64,000 bases of DNA from JAGXKT01 sp964531695 (lineage in GTDB: Bacteria; Planctomycetota; Phycisphaerae; SM23-33), in assembly GCA_964531695.1 (NCBI GenBank), contig CAZHEH010000001.1, forward strand, positions 62,001-126,000, in the 5' to 3' direction. A program made the position numbers and the translations under genes. The notes under the pieces were generated by a model that worked only from the letters and a program-made list of their open reading frames with translations, searched no databases and was not told where the DNA came from. The first letter of the stretch is position 1; every line of letters starts with the position of its first letter. Positions 25,293-34,226 of the stretch are shown piece by piece.

Positions 25293-27236
25293 ATGGGCAA
25301 GTCCAGCACGCCTCAACCTTTTCACCTGTTCATCTACGGGACGCTGATGCGTCCCGACGTGTTTCGCGCGGTGCTGGGCCGGCGGCTTGTCCGCTACCCG
25401 GCGCAGGCCGACGGCGTCGAGACCTTCCAGGCCCGCCGCGCCGTGCTCGACGGCTACGAGAAGATCAGCCCGGACCGCACCTACCAGTACGCCATGCCGG
25501 ACCCGCAGGGCCGAATCCGCGGCTACGTCGTCGGCCCGTTGCCCGGCGAGCTGATGACGGCTCTGCGGGAGTACGAGGGCCGCAACTACTCCCGCCGCAC
25601 GCTGACCGTCCAGACCAGCACCGGGCCCGTCAAGGCCGTGGCCTTCGTGGCGAACCTCAAGCAGCTCGAGCACTCCTTCGGGCACGAGTTCCGAGACCCG
25701 CTGAAGCAGGAAATCCTCCTCGACGAGAAGATCGAGAAGGCCCTGGTCGAGACGGAGCGAGAGCAGCTCCACACGACCGAAACGCTCTCCCGCCGGGCCG
25801 TCGGCGAGCTGCACGGCCCGACGATCCGCGACCTCGTCCGGCGGCACTTCGAGGCCGGCGGCATCAGCGACTACGCGATCCGCCAGGCGCTCAAGGACGC
25901 CCCCCTGCCGGACTTCGAGCACCTCTCGCGCGATCCGGAGGCCACGGCCCTGGCCCCGAACTACCTGGACATGGTCATCCGGCAGGTGATCTTCAACCAG
26001 ATGGAGGAGGCGATCCGGCGGGACTTCCGCTACGAGCTGGACCACATGGGCCCCAGCGCGCACTACTACGACCGCACGCTCAGCTCGCTGGCCGCCTTGC
26101 GCCTGCTCAACGCCAACGCCGAGCTGCTGGGCATCCTCGTCGGCGACTGCCTCAACGAGCTGGACTTCTCCGCGGACCACCTGGTGGACTACGTCCGCTG
26201 GGCGATCGTCGCCGCCGACTCGCTCTACGACGCCCGACAGGCGAAGCACGAGTTGAGCTTCATCCGCAGCCACATCGGCACGGGCTACATCTCGCTGGGT
26301 GCGGAATTGGAGTTTTCCAACATCGGCCACGACGTGATCCGCGACCCCGGCGGACAGGATCGCCGCGACAGCCGTTTCGACGGGTTCTACTACTTCCGGG
26401 ACTTCGGGCTCGACGTGCTGACCTGGAAGCTCGGCGGACACGTCGACGACCATCATCGCAAGTCCGACGAACGGCCGCGGCGCGGGTTCTTCGAGATCGC
26501 CCTGGGGAACCTCTCGGTCCAGGAGAACATCTCCAAGCCGCTCACGGACGACCCCTGGGTTCTCAACCAGTTCGTGCAGGAATCGCAGAGGTTCTACCCG
26601 ATCGCGCCGCACAGCTTGCACCTGTCGCTGCAACTGCGGCACCAGCACAAGCCGGACCGCAGTCGGGTCCTTCCGCTGCCCGCGATGAAGTGCCTGTTCG
26701 CCTTGGCCGGCGACCCCGTGCGCGACGCCCGCGGGGACGTGCGCATCCGCCGGCTGACCGGCGATGAGATCATCCAGCACGATCCCCCGCCCCGGATGCT
26801 CTTCTCCGAGATCTCCCTGCGCCACAGCCGCGGCGGGGCCGAGGCCGAGCCGCGAATTCGCACCCCCGAGACCGCCGGGCGGTACGTGCAGCAGTTCCGC
26901 TTCCTGCGGCTGTCGCCCGCGCTGAACTACGAGCCGATCGCCCTGGCGCTGAAGGGCTTGCAGGTCAGCTTGCGACCGGGGACGTTCCTGACCGCCTCCC
27001 AGCACGAACAGAGCGGTAGACACCGGCGGCTGTTCGAGGACCTCGTCGCCTGGGGGATCGCGCCCCGGCGGTTGACCGAGCGGGACATGGCCGAGTTCCT
27101 GGACCCGGTCGCCCAAGGGCTCAAGTTGGAGAAGCGCGGCAAGCCCGCCCACAGCGAGGCCTACATCGCATGGGCCGTCAGCCAGCTCCGCGCGGGGCTC
27201 CGGGCCTTCAACGCCCTGCTCGTCGGAGAGAGGTAG
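25293..27236 (+). CDS. AIG2/GGCT-like domain fused to a putative amidoligase-like domain
   Basis: 647 residues from ATG 25293. Residues about 10-121 are an AIG2-like gamma-glutamylcyclotransferase domain: HLFIYGTLMRPDVF with the YGTL substrate loop, and LREYEGRNYSRR with the likely catalytic Glu95. Residues about 122-330 are helical and not recognised. About 330-460 has GYISLGAELEFSN (Glu338 and Glu340), RGFFEIALGN and PHSLHLSLQL, which resembles the glutamine-synthetase-like fold of putative amidoligases, with metal-binding Glu and His. GGCT domains are known to associate with such ligases. The whole could make or trim gamma-glutamyl-type amide bonds. The second domain is a tentative call. 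Confidence 0.6.
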   Translation: MGKSSTPQPFHLFIYGTLMRPDVFRAVLGRRLVRYPAQADGVETFQARRAVLDGYEKISPDRTYQYAMPDPQGRIRGYVVGPLPGELMTALREYEGRNYSRRTLTVQTSTGPVKAVAFVANLKQLEHSFGHEFRDPLKQEILLDEKIEKALVETEREQLHTTETLSRRAVGELHGPTIRDLVRRHFEAGGISDYAIRQALKDAPLPDFEHLSRDPEATALAPNYLDMVIRQVIFNQMEEAIRRDFRYELDHMGPSAHYYDRTLSSLAALRLLNANAELLGILVGDCLNELDFSADHLVDYVRWAIVAADSLYDARQAKHELSFIRSHIGTGYISLGAELEFSNIGHDVIRDPGGQDRRDSRFDGFYYFRDFGLDVLTWKLGGHVDDHHRKSDERPRRGFFEIALGNLSVQENISKPLTDDPWVLNQFVQESQRFYPIAPHSLHLSLQLRHQHKPDRSRVLPLPAMKCLFALAGDPVRDARGDVRIRRLTGDEIIQHDPPPRMLFSEISLRHSRGGAEAEPRIRTPETAGRYVQQFRFLRLSPALNYEPIALALKGLQVSLRPGTFLTASQHEQSGRHRRLFEDLVAWGIAPRRLTERDMAEFLDPVAQGLKLEKRGKPAHSEAYIAWAVSQLRAGLRAFNALLVGER

Positions 27237-27238
27237 CC

Positions 27239-28852
27239 CTACTCCAGCATCTCGCGCTCGTGGGGGGCGTCTTCGACGGCCGGCTCCTCCTCCGGCGGCG
27301 CGTCCTCCCCGTCCGCTTCGTCCGCCTCCTCGCCCAGGATGCGCCGCGCGAAGGTCCGCGACAACGTGTCCGCCTCGTCGGAGTCCGCCAGCTTGCGGGC
27401 CTGCGCTCGGGCCGGCTCCTCCTGGCCGAGGCAGCGATGCAGGTACGCGCTGAGCAGCGCGAAGCTCCGCTCGGACGGGCGCTCGACGCTCTCGCCGATG
27501 CGACCGTCCAGCTCCGCCAGGCGTCGGGTCAGCAACGGGAACTGATCGCCCGCCAGCCGGGCCAGGTCCAGGCGCGATTCCATCAGCGGCGGGTACAGTT
27601 CCATGCCCTCGCGCAACCCGAGTGCGGCCGCCAGGGGCTCGCCCGCCAGCAACATGGCCAGCGCCCGCCCGGCGCGGGGCAGCGGGCGGTTCGGGCTCAT
27701 CATCGTGGCGACCTGGAACGACTCGGCCGACCGGTAGAACTCCCCGGCCCGAAGCAGCCGCTGCGCTCGCGCCATCCGCGCGTTGAAGGCGTTGGCCCGT
27801 TGCCCGGCCAGCGAGTGAATCGTGATCACGCCATCGGTGATCTCGACCAGGGGTTGCTGAGCACCTCGCTCGGCTTCCTCGGGCACGTCGCCGTCTTCCG
27901 GCTCGTCCTCGCCGGGCTCGGCCTCAGCGCCGTGCAGCCGCTGAATGCGCCGCCCCGACTGAAGCTCCTGCTGACGAATCAGCAGGTCCATGTAGACGTC
28001 CTCGTTCGGGGCGACGTCGGCGGCGGTCTCGGGCATGGCGTCCGGGCGAATCTGGCTGGGCAGCGGCGCGCCCGGCCGTTCCCCCGCCTCCGGCGGCATC
28101 TCGTGCCCGGTCGTGGCGCGGGGCTCGGCCGTCGAATCGACGCGCAGGTCCACGTAGCCCTCGGGCAGCTCCTCTCCGTCCTCCTCGAGCGGGCCGCGCC
28201 ATTTTCCGCCTTCGTCATCGGCCTCGGCCCGGTCGAACAGCGACCCCTCCCCGCTGGGAGGACGGACGAAGCCGCGCGTCAGGCCCTCGGAATCCCATTC
28301 CAGCGGATCGGAGTCCAGCATCAGCCCTCGGCGGCGGCTGCCGGCCGCCGTCTCCTCCAGAAGCACCTCGTAGCCCTCGGTCGCCTCCGTGTAGAGCCGC
28401 TGGCTCAGCGTGCCTTGCCCTTCCGGCGGGGCCGCCCGGCGCAGGGACTGGAAGTCCGAGGTGAAGGTTCGCAAGCTGAAGGTCGTCTGGAGCGGGTCGA
28501 AGTACGGGGAGGTCCGGTACGGGCGTCCGCCGAGCGCACTGCCCATGCCGACGGCCCGGCGCCGGAAGTCGTCGAGGCCTTCCGACGGCAAGGTCAGGCG
28601 GAGCTGGTCGCCGGCGCGGTAGCCGATGTTGCCCCGAAAGCGCGCCAGGCCCGTAACCTGCCCGGTTACATAGAGTTGGGAGTTCACACGATCTCCCATT
28701 GGCTGCTGGACATTGCGTCCGCCGGCCCCGACCAGCGGGCTGGCGTCCAGCGCGCGGCCGTAGTCAAGCCGGCGCACCTGCCCCGCCGCGACGGACGCGG
28801 CCGCGACAACCGCCAACATTGTGGTCATTTGCAGTATCTTTTGCTGCCCCAT
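27239..28852 (-). CDS. Secreted TPR-like protein of unknown function
   Basis: 537 residues from ATG 28852, preceded by GGGAGGACGG. A signal peptide (MGQQKILQMTTMLAVVAAAS, cleavage after about residue 24) is followed by a beta-rich region with RFRGNIGYRAGDQLRL, then a long acidic, Pro/Glu-rich middle, and a helical C-terminal part (about 370-510) that looks like degenerate tetratricopeptides (LLRAGEFYRSAESFQVATMM, RALAMLLAGEPLAAALGLRE). The end is very acidic. Similar secreted TPR-like proteins occur in Phycisphaerae, but I know no function. Tail to tail with the GGCT fusion gene with only 2 bases between. Confidence 0.7.
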   Translation of the reverse strand: MGQQKILQMTTMLAVVAAASVAAGQVRRLDYGRALDASPLVGAGGRNVQQPMGDRVNSQLYVTGQVTGLARFRGNIGYRAGDQLRLTLPSEGLDDFRRRAVGMGSALGGRPYRTSPYFDPLQTTFSLRTFTSDFQSLRRAAPPEGQGTLSQRLYTEATEGYEVLLEETAAGSRRRGLMLDSDPLEWDSEGLTRGFVRPPSGEGSLFDRAEADDEGGKWRGPLEEDGEELPEGYVDLRVDSTAEPRATTGHEMPPEAGERPGAPLPSQIRPDAMPETAADVAPNEDVYMDLLIRQQELQSGRRIQRLHGAEAEPGEDEPEDGDVPEEAERGAQQPLVEITDGVITIHSLAGQRANAFNARMARAQRLLRAGEFYRSAESFQVATMMSPNRPLPRAGRALAMLLAGEPLAAALGLREGMELYPPLMESRLDLARLAGDQFPLLTRRLAELDGRIGESVERPSERSFALLSAYLHRCLGQEEPARAQARKLADSDEADTLSRTFARRILGEEADEADGEDAPPEEEPAVEDAPHEREMLE

Positions 28853-29134
28853 ATCCGTCCTCCCGCCTCGAAGGTCTTGCTCCGCGGCCGCTCGTGGGGT
28901 AAATCGGCACGCCGCGTGCCCTTCGCTACTACTATTGTACGCACGGCGGGGGCTCGCGTGCGAGCCGGCCACGGGATCCGTTCGGCACGGAATGCGTAAT
29001 CCTGCCGCCCCGCTTTGCCGATACGACGGAAGTACACTACGATGATTCGCCGATTCGCGCGGGGCGCCCCGTGCGAACCGGCTGAATGCCCAAGCTCCGG
29101 AGAACCGTCAGACGACGGGCAACCCGACTCCCCC

Positions 29135-31705
29135 ATGCGACCACTGCGGACGTTCAATATCGAGCCCTCGTTGCCGCCGCAGCTTCAGCCCCTGCTGGAG
29201 ATCGCTCACAATCTCTGGTGGTGCTGGCACGGCGACGCGCTGGAGCTGTTCCGCCGCCTCGACCCCGACCAGTGGGAGGCGTGCTACCACAACCCCGTTG
29301 ACCTGCTCGGGCGGATCAGCCAGGAACGTCTCGACCAGGCCGGGCGAGACGAGGGCTTCCTCGCCCACGTCCAGCGGATCCACGCGTCCCTGCGCGAGTA
29401 CCTCGCCAAGCCGGGCTGGTGGTCCCGCACGTACGAGGACGGCGCGCCGCGCCGGGAGCCGAAGGTCGCGTACTTCTGCGCCGAGTTCGGCATCAACGAG
29501 TGCCTCCCGATCTACTCCGGGGGGCTGGGCGTGCTGGCGGGCGACCATCTCAAGAGCGCATCCGAGCTGGACATCCCGCTCGTAGGCATCGGGCTGCTGT
29601 ACCAGCTCGGCTACTTCCGCCAGCGGCTCAATGCCGACGGCTGGCAGCTCGAGCTGTTCCCCCGCAACGACCTGCCGAACATGCCGGTCGAGCTGGTCCG
29701 CGGCGACGACGGCGAGCCGGTGAAGATCGACGTCGACATGCCCGGCCGCAAGACGCACTGCCAGATCTGGCGGGTTCAAGTCGGGCGCATCGATCTGTAC
29801 ATGCTCGATACGAACGTGCCGGAGAACACCCCCGAGGACCGGCACATCACCGCCCAGCTCTACGGCGGCGACCAGGAGATGCGCATCCGCCAGGAGATCG
29901 TCCTCGGCATCGGCGGCGTCCGCATGCTCCGCGCGCTGAACATCCACCCCAAGGCGTTCCACATGAACGAGGGCCACTCGGCCTTCCTGGGGCTGGAACG
30001 CACGCGGATGCTCATGGCCGAGCAGGGCGTGCGCTTCGCCGAGGCGCTGGAGCCGGTCGTGGCGTCGAACGTCTTCACGACGCACACGCCGGTGCCGGCG
30101 GGCAATGACGCGTTCGAGTCGTGGCTGATCGACAAGTACTTCTCGGAGTACTGGCCCCAGCTCGGGCTGGACCGCGAGGGCTTCCTCCGCCTCGGGCGAC
30201 AGGAGCCGAACAACCAGGACGAGCCGATGAACCTGACCGTCTTGGCGGTGCGGCTCAGCAGCTTCCGCAACGGCGTCTCCGCGCTGCACGGGCAGGTCAG
30301 CCGCAAGCTGTGGGCGGGCGTGTGGCCGAACATCCCCGCCGCTGAGGTGCCGATCCACCACATCACCAACGGCGTACACACGCCGAGCTGGATCAGCCAC
30401 GACATGGCCGAGCTGTACGACCGCTACCTGGGGCCCGGCTGGCACGAGAACCCCGCGGATATCAAGGTCTGGAAGGCCGTCGAGCACATCCCGGACACCG
30501 AGCTGTGGCGCACGCACGACCGTCGCCGCGAGCGGCTCGTGGCCTTCGCGCGCCGCCACGTGCACAAGACGCTCGCCAAGCGCGGCGCCAGCTCCTCCGA
30601 ACTCGCCCAGGCCGAGGAGATACTCGACCCCGAGGCGCTGACCATCGGCTTCGCCCGCCGCTTCGCCACGTACAAGCGGGCGAACCTGATTCTCCAGGAC
30701 ATCGAGCGGCTCGCCGCATTGCTGAACAACCCCTCCGGGCGAGTGCAGATCATCTTCGCCGGCAAGGCCCACCCCCGCGACAACCCCGGCAAGGACCTTA
30801 TCCGGCAGATCGTCCACATCGCCCGGCAGGACACGTTCCGGCGGTCTATGGTCTTCCTCGAAGACTACGACATGAACGTCGCCCGGTACCTCGTGCAGGG
30901 CGTCGACGTGTGGCTCAACACACCGCTGCGCCCGATGGAGGCCTCCGGCACGAGCGGCATGAAGGTCGCGGCCAACGGCGGGCTGAACCTGTCCATCCTC
31001 GACGGCTGGTGGAACGAGGGCTACGAGCCGCCCGTGGGATGGGCCATCGGCGCCGGAGAAAGCTACGACGACCTGGAGTACCAGAACGCCGTCGAGAGCC
31101 AGGCCCTGTACAACCTGCTGGAGAAGGAAATCGTCCCGCTGTTCTACGACCGCGGGCCGGACAAGCTCCCCCGCGGCTGGATCGCCAAGATGAAGGCCGC
31201 GATGAGCAAGCTCGCCCCCGAGTTCAACACGAACCGGATGGTCCGCCAGTACGCCGAGAGATTCTACGCCCCTGCCGCCCGGCGATGGGACGAGCTGACC
31301 TCGGACAACCTCGGCCGGGCGCGCGAGTTCAGCGCGTGGCGGCACAAGGTTGGCGGCGGCTTCCAGAACGTCCGCATCGAGAGCGTGACCGACGACATGA
31401 ACGGCGACGGCTCCGGCGCCCACGTGGGCGAAGAGCTGCGCGTCGAGGCCGTCGTCGCGCTCGGCGAACTCAAGCCCGAGGACGTCACCGTCGAACTCTA
31501 CTACGGCCCCACCGACGAGAATGGCCAGCTCACCGAGGGCGCCGCCCTGCCGATGGAGCAGGTGGACGCCTCCGACGGCCGGGCCAAGTACGCCGTCGCC
31601 ATGCCCTGCCGACGCAGCGGAGAAAGCGGATACACCGTCCGCGTCCTGCCCCGCCACTATCTCCTCCGCGACCCGCGAGACATGGGGCTCATCCGCTGGG
31701 CCTGA
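29135..31705 (+). CDS. glgP: Alpha-glucan (glycogen/maltodextrin) phosphorylase
   Basis: 856 residues from ATG 29135. The N-terminus (FNIEPSLPPQLQPLLEIAHNLWWCWH) is the DUF3417 leader of the GlgP/TM1168-type phosphorylases. GT35 marks follow: AYFCAEFGINECLPIYSGGL, GDHLKSASEL, HMNEGHSAF, FTTHTPVPAG, RFATYKR and the pyridoxal-phosphate Lys in ASGTSGMKVAANG. The C-terminus adds a beta domain (about 760-856). Cleaves alpha-1,4-glucans with phosphate to glucose-1-P in the cytoplasm. The start is uncertain, since the frame is open to 29015 and neither ATG 29042 nor ATG 29135 has a good Shine-Dalgarno sequence. Confidence 0.93.
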   Translation: MRPLRTFNIEPSLPPQLQPLLEIAHNLWWCWHGDALELFRRLDPDQWEACYHNPVDLLGRISQERLDQAGRDEGFLAHVQRIHASLREYLAKPGWWSRTYEDGAPRREPKVAYFCAEFGINECLPIYSGGLGVLAGDHLKSASELDIPLVGIGLLYQLGYFRQRLNADGWQLELFPRNDLPNMPVELVRGDDGEPVKIDVDMPGRKTHCQIWRVQVGRIDLYMLDTNVPENTPEDRHITAQLYGGDQEMRIRQEIVLGIGGVRMLRALNIHPKAFHMNEGHSAFLGLERTRMLMAEQGVRFAEALEPVVASNVFTTHTPVPAGNDAFESWLIDKYFSEYWPQLGLDREGFLRLGRQEPNNQDEPMNLTVLAVRLSSFRNGVSALHGQVSRKLWAGVWPNIPAAEVPIHHITNGVHTPSWISHDMAELYDRYLGPGWHENPADIKVWKAVEHIPDTELWRTHDRRRERLVAFARRHVHKTLAKRGASSSELAQAEEILDPEALTIGFARRFATYKRANLILQDIERLAALLNNPSGRVQIIFAGKAHPRDNPGKDLIRQIVHIARQDTFRRSMVFLEDYDMNVARYLVQGVDVWLNTPLRPMEASGTSGMKVAANGGLNLSILDGWWNEGYEPPVGWAIGAGESYDDLEYQNAVESQALYNLLEKEIVPLFYDRGPDKLPRGWIAKMKAAMSKLAPEFNTNRMVRQYAERFYAPAARRWDELTSDNLGRAREFSAWRHKVGGGFQNVRIESVTDDMNGDGSGAHVGEELRVEAVVALGELKPEDVTVELYYGPTDENGQLTEGAALPMEQVDASDGRAKYAVAMPCRRSGESGYTVRVLPRHYLLRDPRDMGLIRWA

Positions 31706-31800
31706 CGGCAGATCGAAGGTAGAAGAGCCGTCATCGGCAAGTTCCAGCCCCAGCCGCCACACGGCGGGACAAGCCGGCCGTGCGGCCCTCCGCTTGCGGA

Positions 31801-31842
31801 GAACTGAGCACTGACAACCGACAACTGCTAGCTGATGGCTTG
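31801..31842. repeat. Degenerate heptamer array (consensus near CAACTGA)
   Basis: Six 7-base units in register: GAACTGA, GCACTGA, CAACCGA, CAACTGC, TAGCTGA, TGGCTTG. The unit length is not a codon multiple and the array lies in non-coding DNA. A second period-7 array with a different unit is at 59556-59590. Confidence 0.6.
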
Positions 31843-31882
31843 CCCTGAGCGAGGCCCGGCGCGACGGAACGAGCCGAAGGGC
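31842..31882. repeat. Imperfect inverted repeat next to the heptamer array
   Basis: GCCCTGAGCGAG at the left and GAGCCGAAGGGC at the right share complementary arms GCCCT/AGGGC around a GC-rich centre. It resembles the dispersed intergenic palindromes with GCCCTGAGC...CGAAGGGC ends seen in several bacterial genomes. One copy only is seen here. Confidence 0.35.
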
Positions 31883-31900
31883 TGCCGGCCGATTTCCGAT

Positions 31901-31928
31901 TTGACACCCCCCACTTGGCCGATAAGAT
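31901..31928 (+). promoter_or_regulatory. Sigma70-type promoter of thrS-infC
   Basis: A perfect TTGACA (31901-31906), 16 bases, TAAGAT (31923-31928). Expected start near 31935, giving a leader of about 205 bases. Confidence 0.7.
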
Positions 31929-31934
31929 GGAGTA

Positions 31935-32139
31935 CACGCGGGTTCAGACCCCGCGCGAAGCCGATGCAGGATGATGTCGCAGGCCCACACGACTACGACG
32001 ACGTGTTAGGGCCCCTCTCCGGACAACCCGGGGTGGGGCGCGACCGTGGTCTGCGGCACCGCCGTGTGTCGGCTTTTCCTTTCTCGCCCGCGCCGCTCCC
32101 CCCCGAGATTGCCCGGATGCCCCGGAGGCGAGTGACGCC
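31935..32139 (+). promoter_or_regulatory. Long structured thrS leader
   Basis: Starts with a perfect 6-bp stem and 7-base loop: CGCGGG, TTCAGAC, CCCGCG (31937-31955), shaped like a tRNA arm. A second hairpin is at 32011-32039 (GCCCC...CCGG loop CCGG...GGGGC). E. coli thrS is controlled by ThrRS binding tRNA-like arms in its leader; the loop here would read CAG, not a Thr anticodon, so that mechanism is not shown. The leader ends with GGAGG before ATG 32140. Confidence 0.4.
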
Positions 32140-34155
32140 ATGAGCGCGCAGATCAAGCTGCCCGACGGAAGCGAGCGTCAGTACGACGCCGGCGTGACCC
32201 CCGCACAGGTGGCCGGGGATATCTCCTCCGGCTTGGCCCGCGCGGCCCTGGCGGCCGAGGTGGACGGGCAAGCCGTCGACCTGACCCGGTCGCTGGACGA
32301 CGGCGCGCACGAGGTCCGCATCCTGACGGATCGCGACCCCGAATCGCTGGAGGTCCTTCGTCACACGGCCGCGCACGTGCTGGCCCAGGCGATGGTGCGC
32401 CTTTACGGCGAGGGTGTGCAATACACGATCGGCCCGGCCCTGCTGGACGACTTCCAGTACGGCTTCTACTACGACTTCGACCTGCCGGAGTCCCTCTCGG
32501 CCGACGACCTGGAGAAGGTCGAGCAGGAGATGCGGAAGATCGCCGGGGAGAAGCTCCCGCTGGAGCGCATCGAGATGAGCCCCGACGAGGCCAAGGACGA
32601 GATGCGCCGCCGCGGGCAGGACTACAAGGTCGAGATGATCGACGACATGCTCGCCGAGGCCGGCACGCCGGGCGGCAACGGTGACGTCACGCTGAGCTTC
32701 TACAAGCAGGGCGACTTCGTCGACATGTGCCGCGGCCCGCACCTGCCGCACACGGGCAAGCTGGGCAAGGCCTTCAAGCTGATGACCACGGCCGGGGCAT
32801 ACTGGCGCGGCGATGAGAGTAACAAGATGCTCACCCGCGTTTACGGCGTGGCCTTTTTCGACAAGCAGCAGCTCGCCGAGCACCTGGAGCGGATCGAGCA
32901 GGCCCGGCAGCGGGACCACCGCGTCCTCGGCCGGCAGCTCGGGCTGTTCCTGATCGACGAGCAGGTCGGTCCCGGCCTGCCGCTGTGGATGCCCAAGGGC
33001 GCCGTGCTCCGCATGGAGCTTCAACGGTGGCTCCAGGGCGAGCTGCAGAAGCGCGGCTACCAACTCGTCATCACGCCGCACATCGGCAAGACGGACCTGT
33101 TCCGCACCAGCGGGCACTACCCGTACTACGAGCACGGGCTGTTCCCGACCATGCAGCTCGGAGAGGACGAGGGCGAGGGGTACCTCCTCAAGCCGATGAA
33201 CTGCCCGTTCCACATGCGGATCTACAAGTCGAGCCAGCACAGCTACCGCGAGCTGCCGATCCGCTACGCCGAGTTCGGAACGGTCTACCGGATGGAGCAG
33301 TCCGGCGAGCTGAACGGGCTGACCCGCGTCCGCGGCTTCACCCAGGACGACGCGCACATCCTGTGCACGCCCGAGCAGCTCGAGGCCGAGATCGCCTCGT
33401 GCGTAGAGCTGACCCAGCTCGTGCTCTCGACGCTCGGGCTGGAGGACTACCGCGTGCGGATCGGCCTGCGAGACCCGGACTCGGCCAAGTACACCGGCCG
33501 GGAGGAAAACTGGGACCTCGCCGAGGACAACATCCGCGCCGTCGTCCGGCGGCTGGGCATGAACTACACCGAGGAGGCGGGCGAGGCGGCCTTCTACGGC
33601 CCGAAGATCGACTTCGTCGTCAAGGACTCGCTCGGGCGGGACTGGCAGCTCGGGACGATCCAGGTGGACTACAACCTGCCCGAGCGGTTCGAGCTGGAGT
33701 ACATCGGCCCGGACAACGCCCCGCACCGCCCGGTGATGATCCACCGCGCCCCGCTCGGCTCACCGGAGCGGTTCATCGGCATCCTCATCGAGCACTTCGC
33801 CGGGGCCTTCCCCCTGTGGCTCGCGCCGGTGCAGGCGGCGGTGCTGCCGGTCAGCGACAAGTTCGCCGACTACGCCGGCGAGGTCGCCCGAGAGCTGCGC
33901 GAGGCCGGGTTCCGCGTCGAGCTGGACGAGTCGGCCGAGAAGATCGGCGCCAAGATCCGCCGGGCGACGATGGAGAAGGTGCCCTACATGGCCGTGGTGG
34001 GCGGGCGAGAGGCCGAGGACCGGACCGTATCCGTCCGAGGCCGAACGGAAGGCGACCGCGGGGCCATGGCTCTCGGGGCCTTCATCGAGGCCCTGGCGGC
34101 CGAGCGCGACTCCAAAGGAAAGACCCGTCCGCTCATGGACGAACAGACCGCATAG
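32140..34155 (+). CDS. thrS: Threonyl-tRNA synthetase
   Basis: 671 residues, ATG with GGAGG upstream. TGS domain at 1-65 (KLPDGSERQYDAGVTPAQVA), second additional domain with HTAAHVLAQAMVRLY, then the class II core: motif 1 region, zinc ligand Cys in MNCPFHMRIY, motif 2 YRMEQSGELNGLTRVRGFTQ, motif 3 HRAPLGSPERFIGILIEH, then the anticodon-binding domain (LPVSDKFADYAGEV). Charges tRNA-Thr with editing by the N2 domain. The thrS-infC order matches E. coli, but rpmI and rplT do not follow here. A long leader lies upstream. Confidence 0.97.
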   Translation: MSAQIKLPDGSERQYDAGVTPAQVAGDISSGLARAALAAEVDGQAVDLTRSLDDGAHEVRILTDRDPESLEVLRHTAAHVLAQAMVRLYGEGVQYTIGPALLDDFQYGFYYDFDLPESLSADDLEKVEQEMRKIAGEKLPLERIEMSPDEAKDEMRRRGQDYKVEMIDDMLAEAGTPGGNGDVTLSFYKQGDFVDMCRGPHLPHTGKLGKAFKLMTTAGAYWRGDESNKMLTRVYGVAFFDKQQLAEHLERIEQARQRDHRVLGRQLGLFLIDEQVGPGLPLWMPKGAVLRMELQRWLQGELQKRGYQLVITPHIGKTDLFRTSGHYPYYEHGLFPTMQLGEDEGEGYLLKPMNCPFHMRIYKSSQHSYRELPIRYAEFGTVYRMEQSGELNGLTRVRGFTQDDAHILCTPEQLEAEIASCVELTQLVLSTLGLEDYRVRIGLRDPDSAKYTGREENWDLAEDNIRAVVRRLGMNYTEEAGEAAFYGPKIDFVVKDSLGRDWQLGTIQVDYNLPERFELEYIGPDNAPHRPVMIHRAPLGSPERFIGILIEHFAGAFPLWLAPVQAAVLPVSDKFADYAGEVARELREAGFRVELDESAEKIGAKIRRATMEKVPYMAVVGGREAEDRTVSVRGRTEGDRGAMALGAFIEALAAERDSKGKTRPLMDEQTA

Positions 34156-34226
34156 CATTACGCGGCGGGGCCGCGCCGGGGCGTGCCCGGCGACCGCCCG
34201 GCCGAGACATCGCAGGAGACACTGCC

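Larger units (their letters stand above)
31706..31900. other. Intergenic region between glgP and the thrS promoter
   Basis: No gene seen. It contains a heptamer array (31801-31842) and an inverted repeat with GCCCT/AGGGC arms (31842-31882), both described separately. No clear rho-independent terminator follows glgP. Confidence 0.5.

Noticed and set aside
31937..31955. tRNA gene (TTCAGAC loop on a GC stem)
   Set aside because: Only one arm; no acceptor stem, D-arm or anticodon arm nearby, and position 58 is G rather than A.
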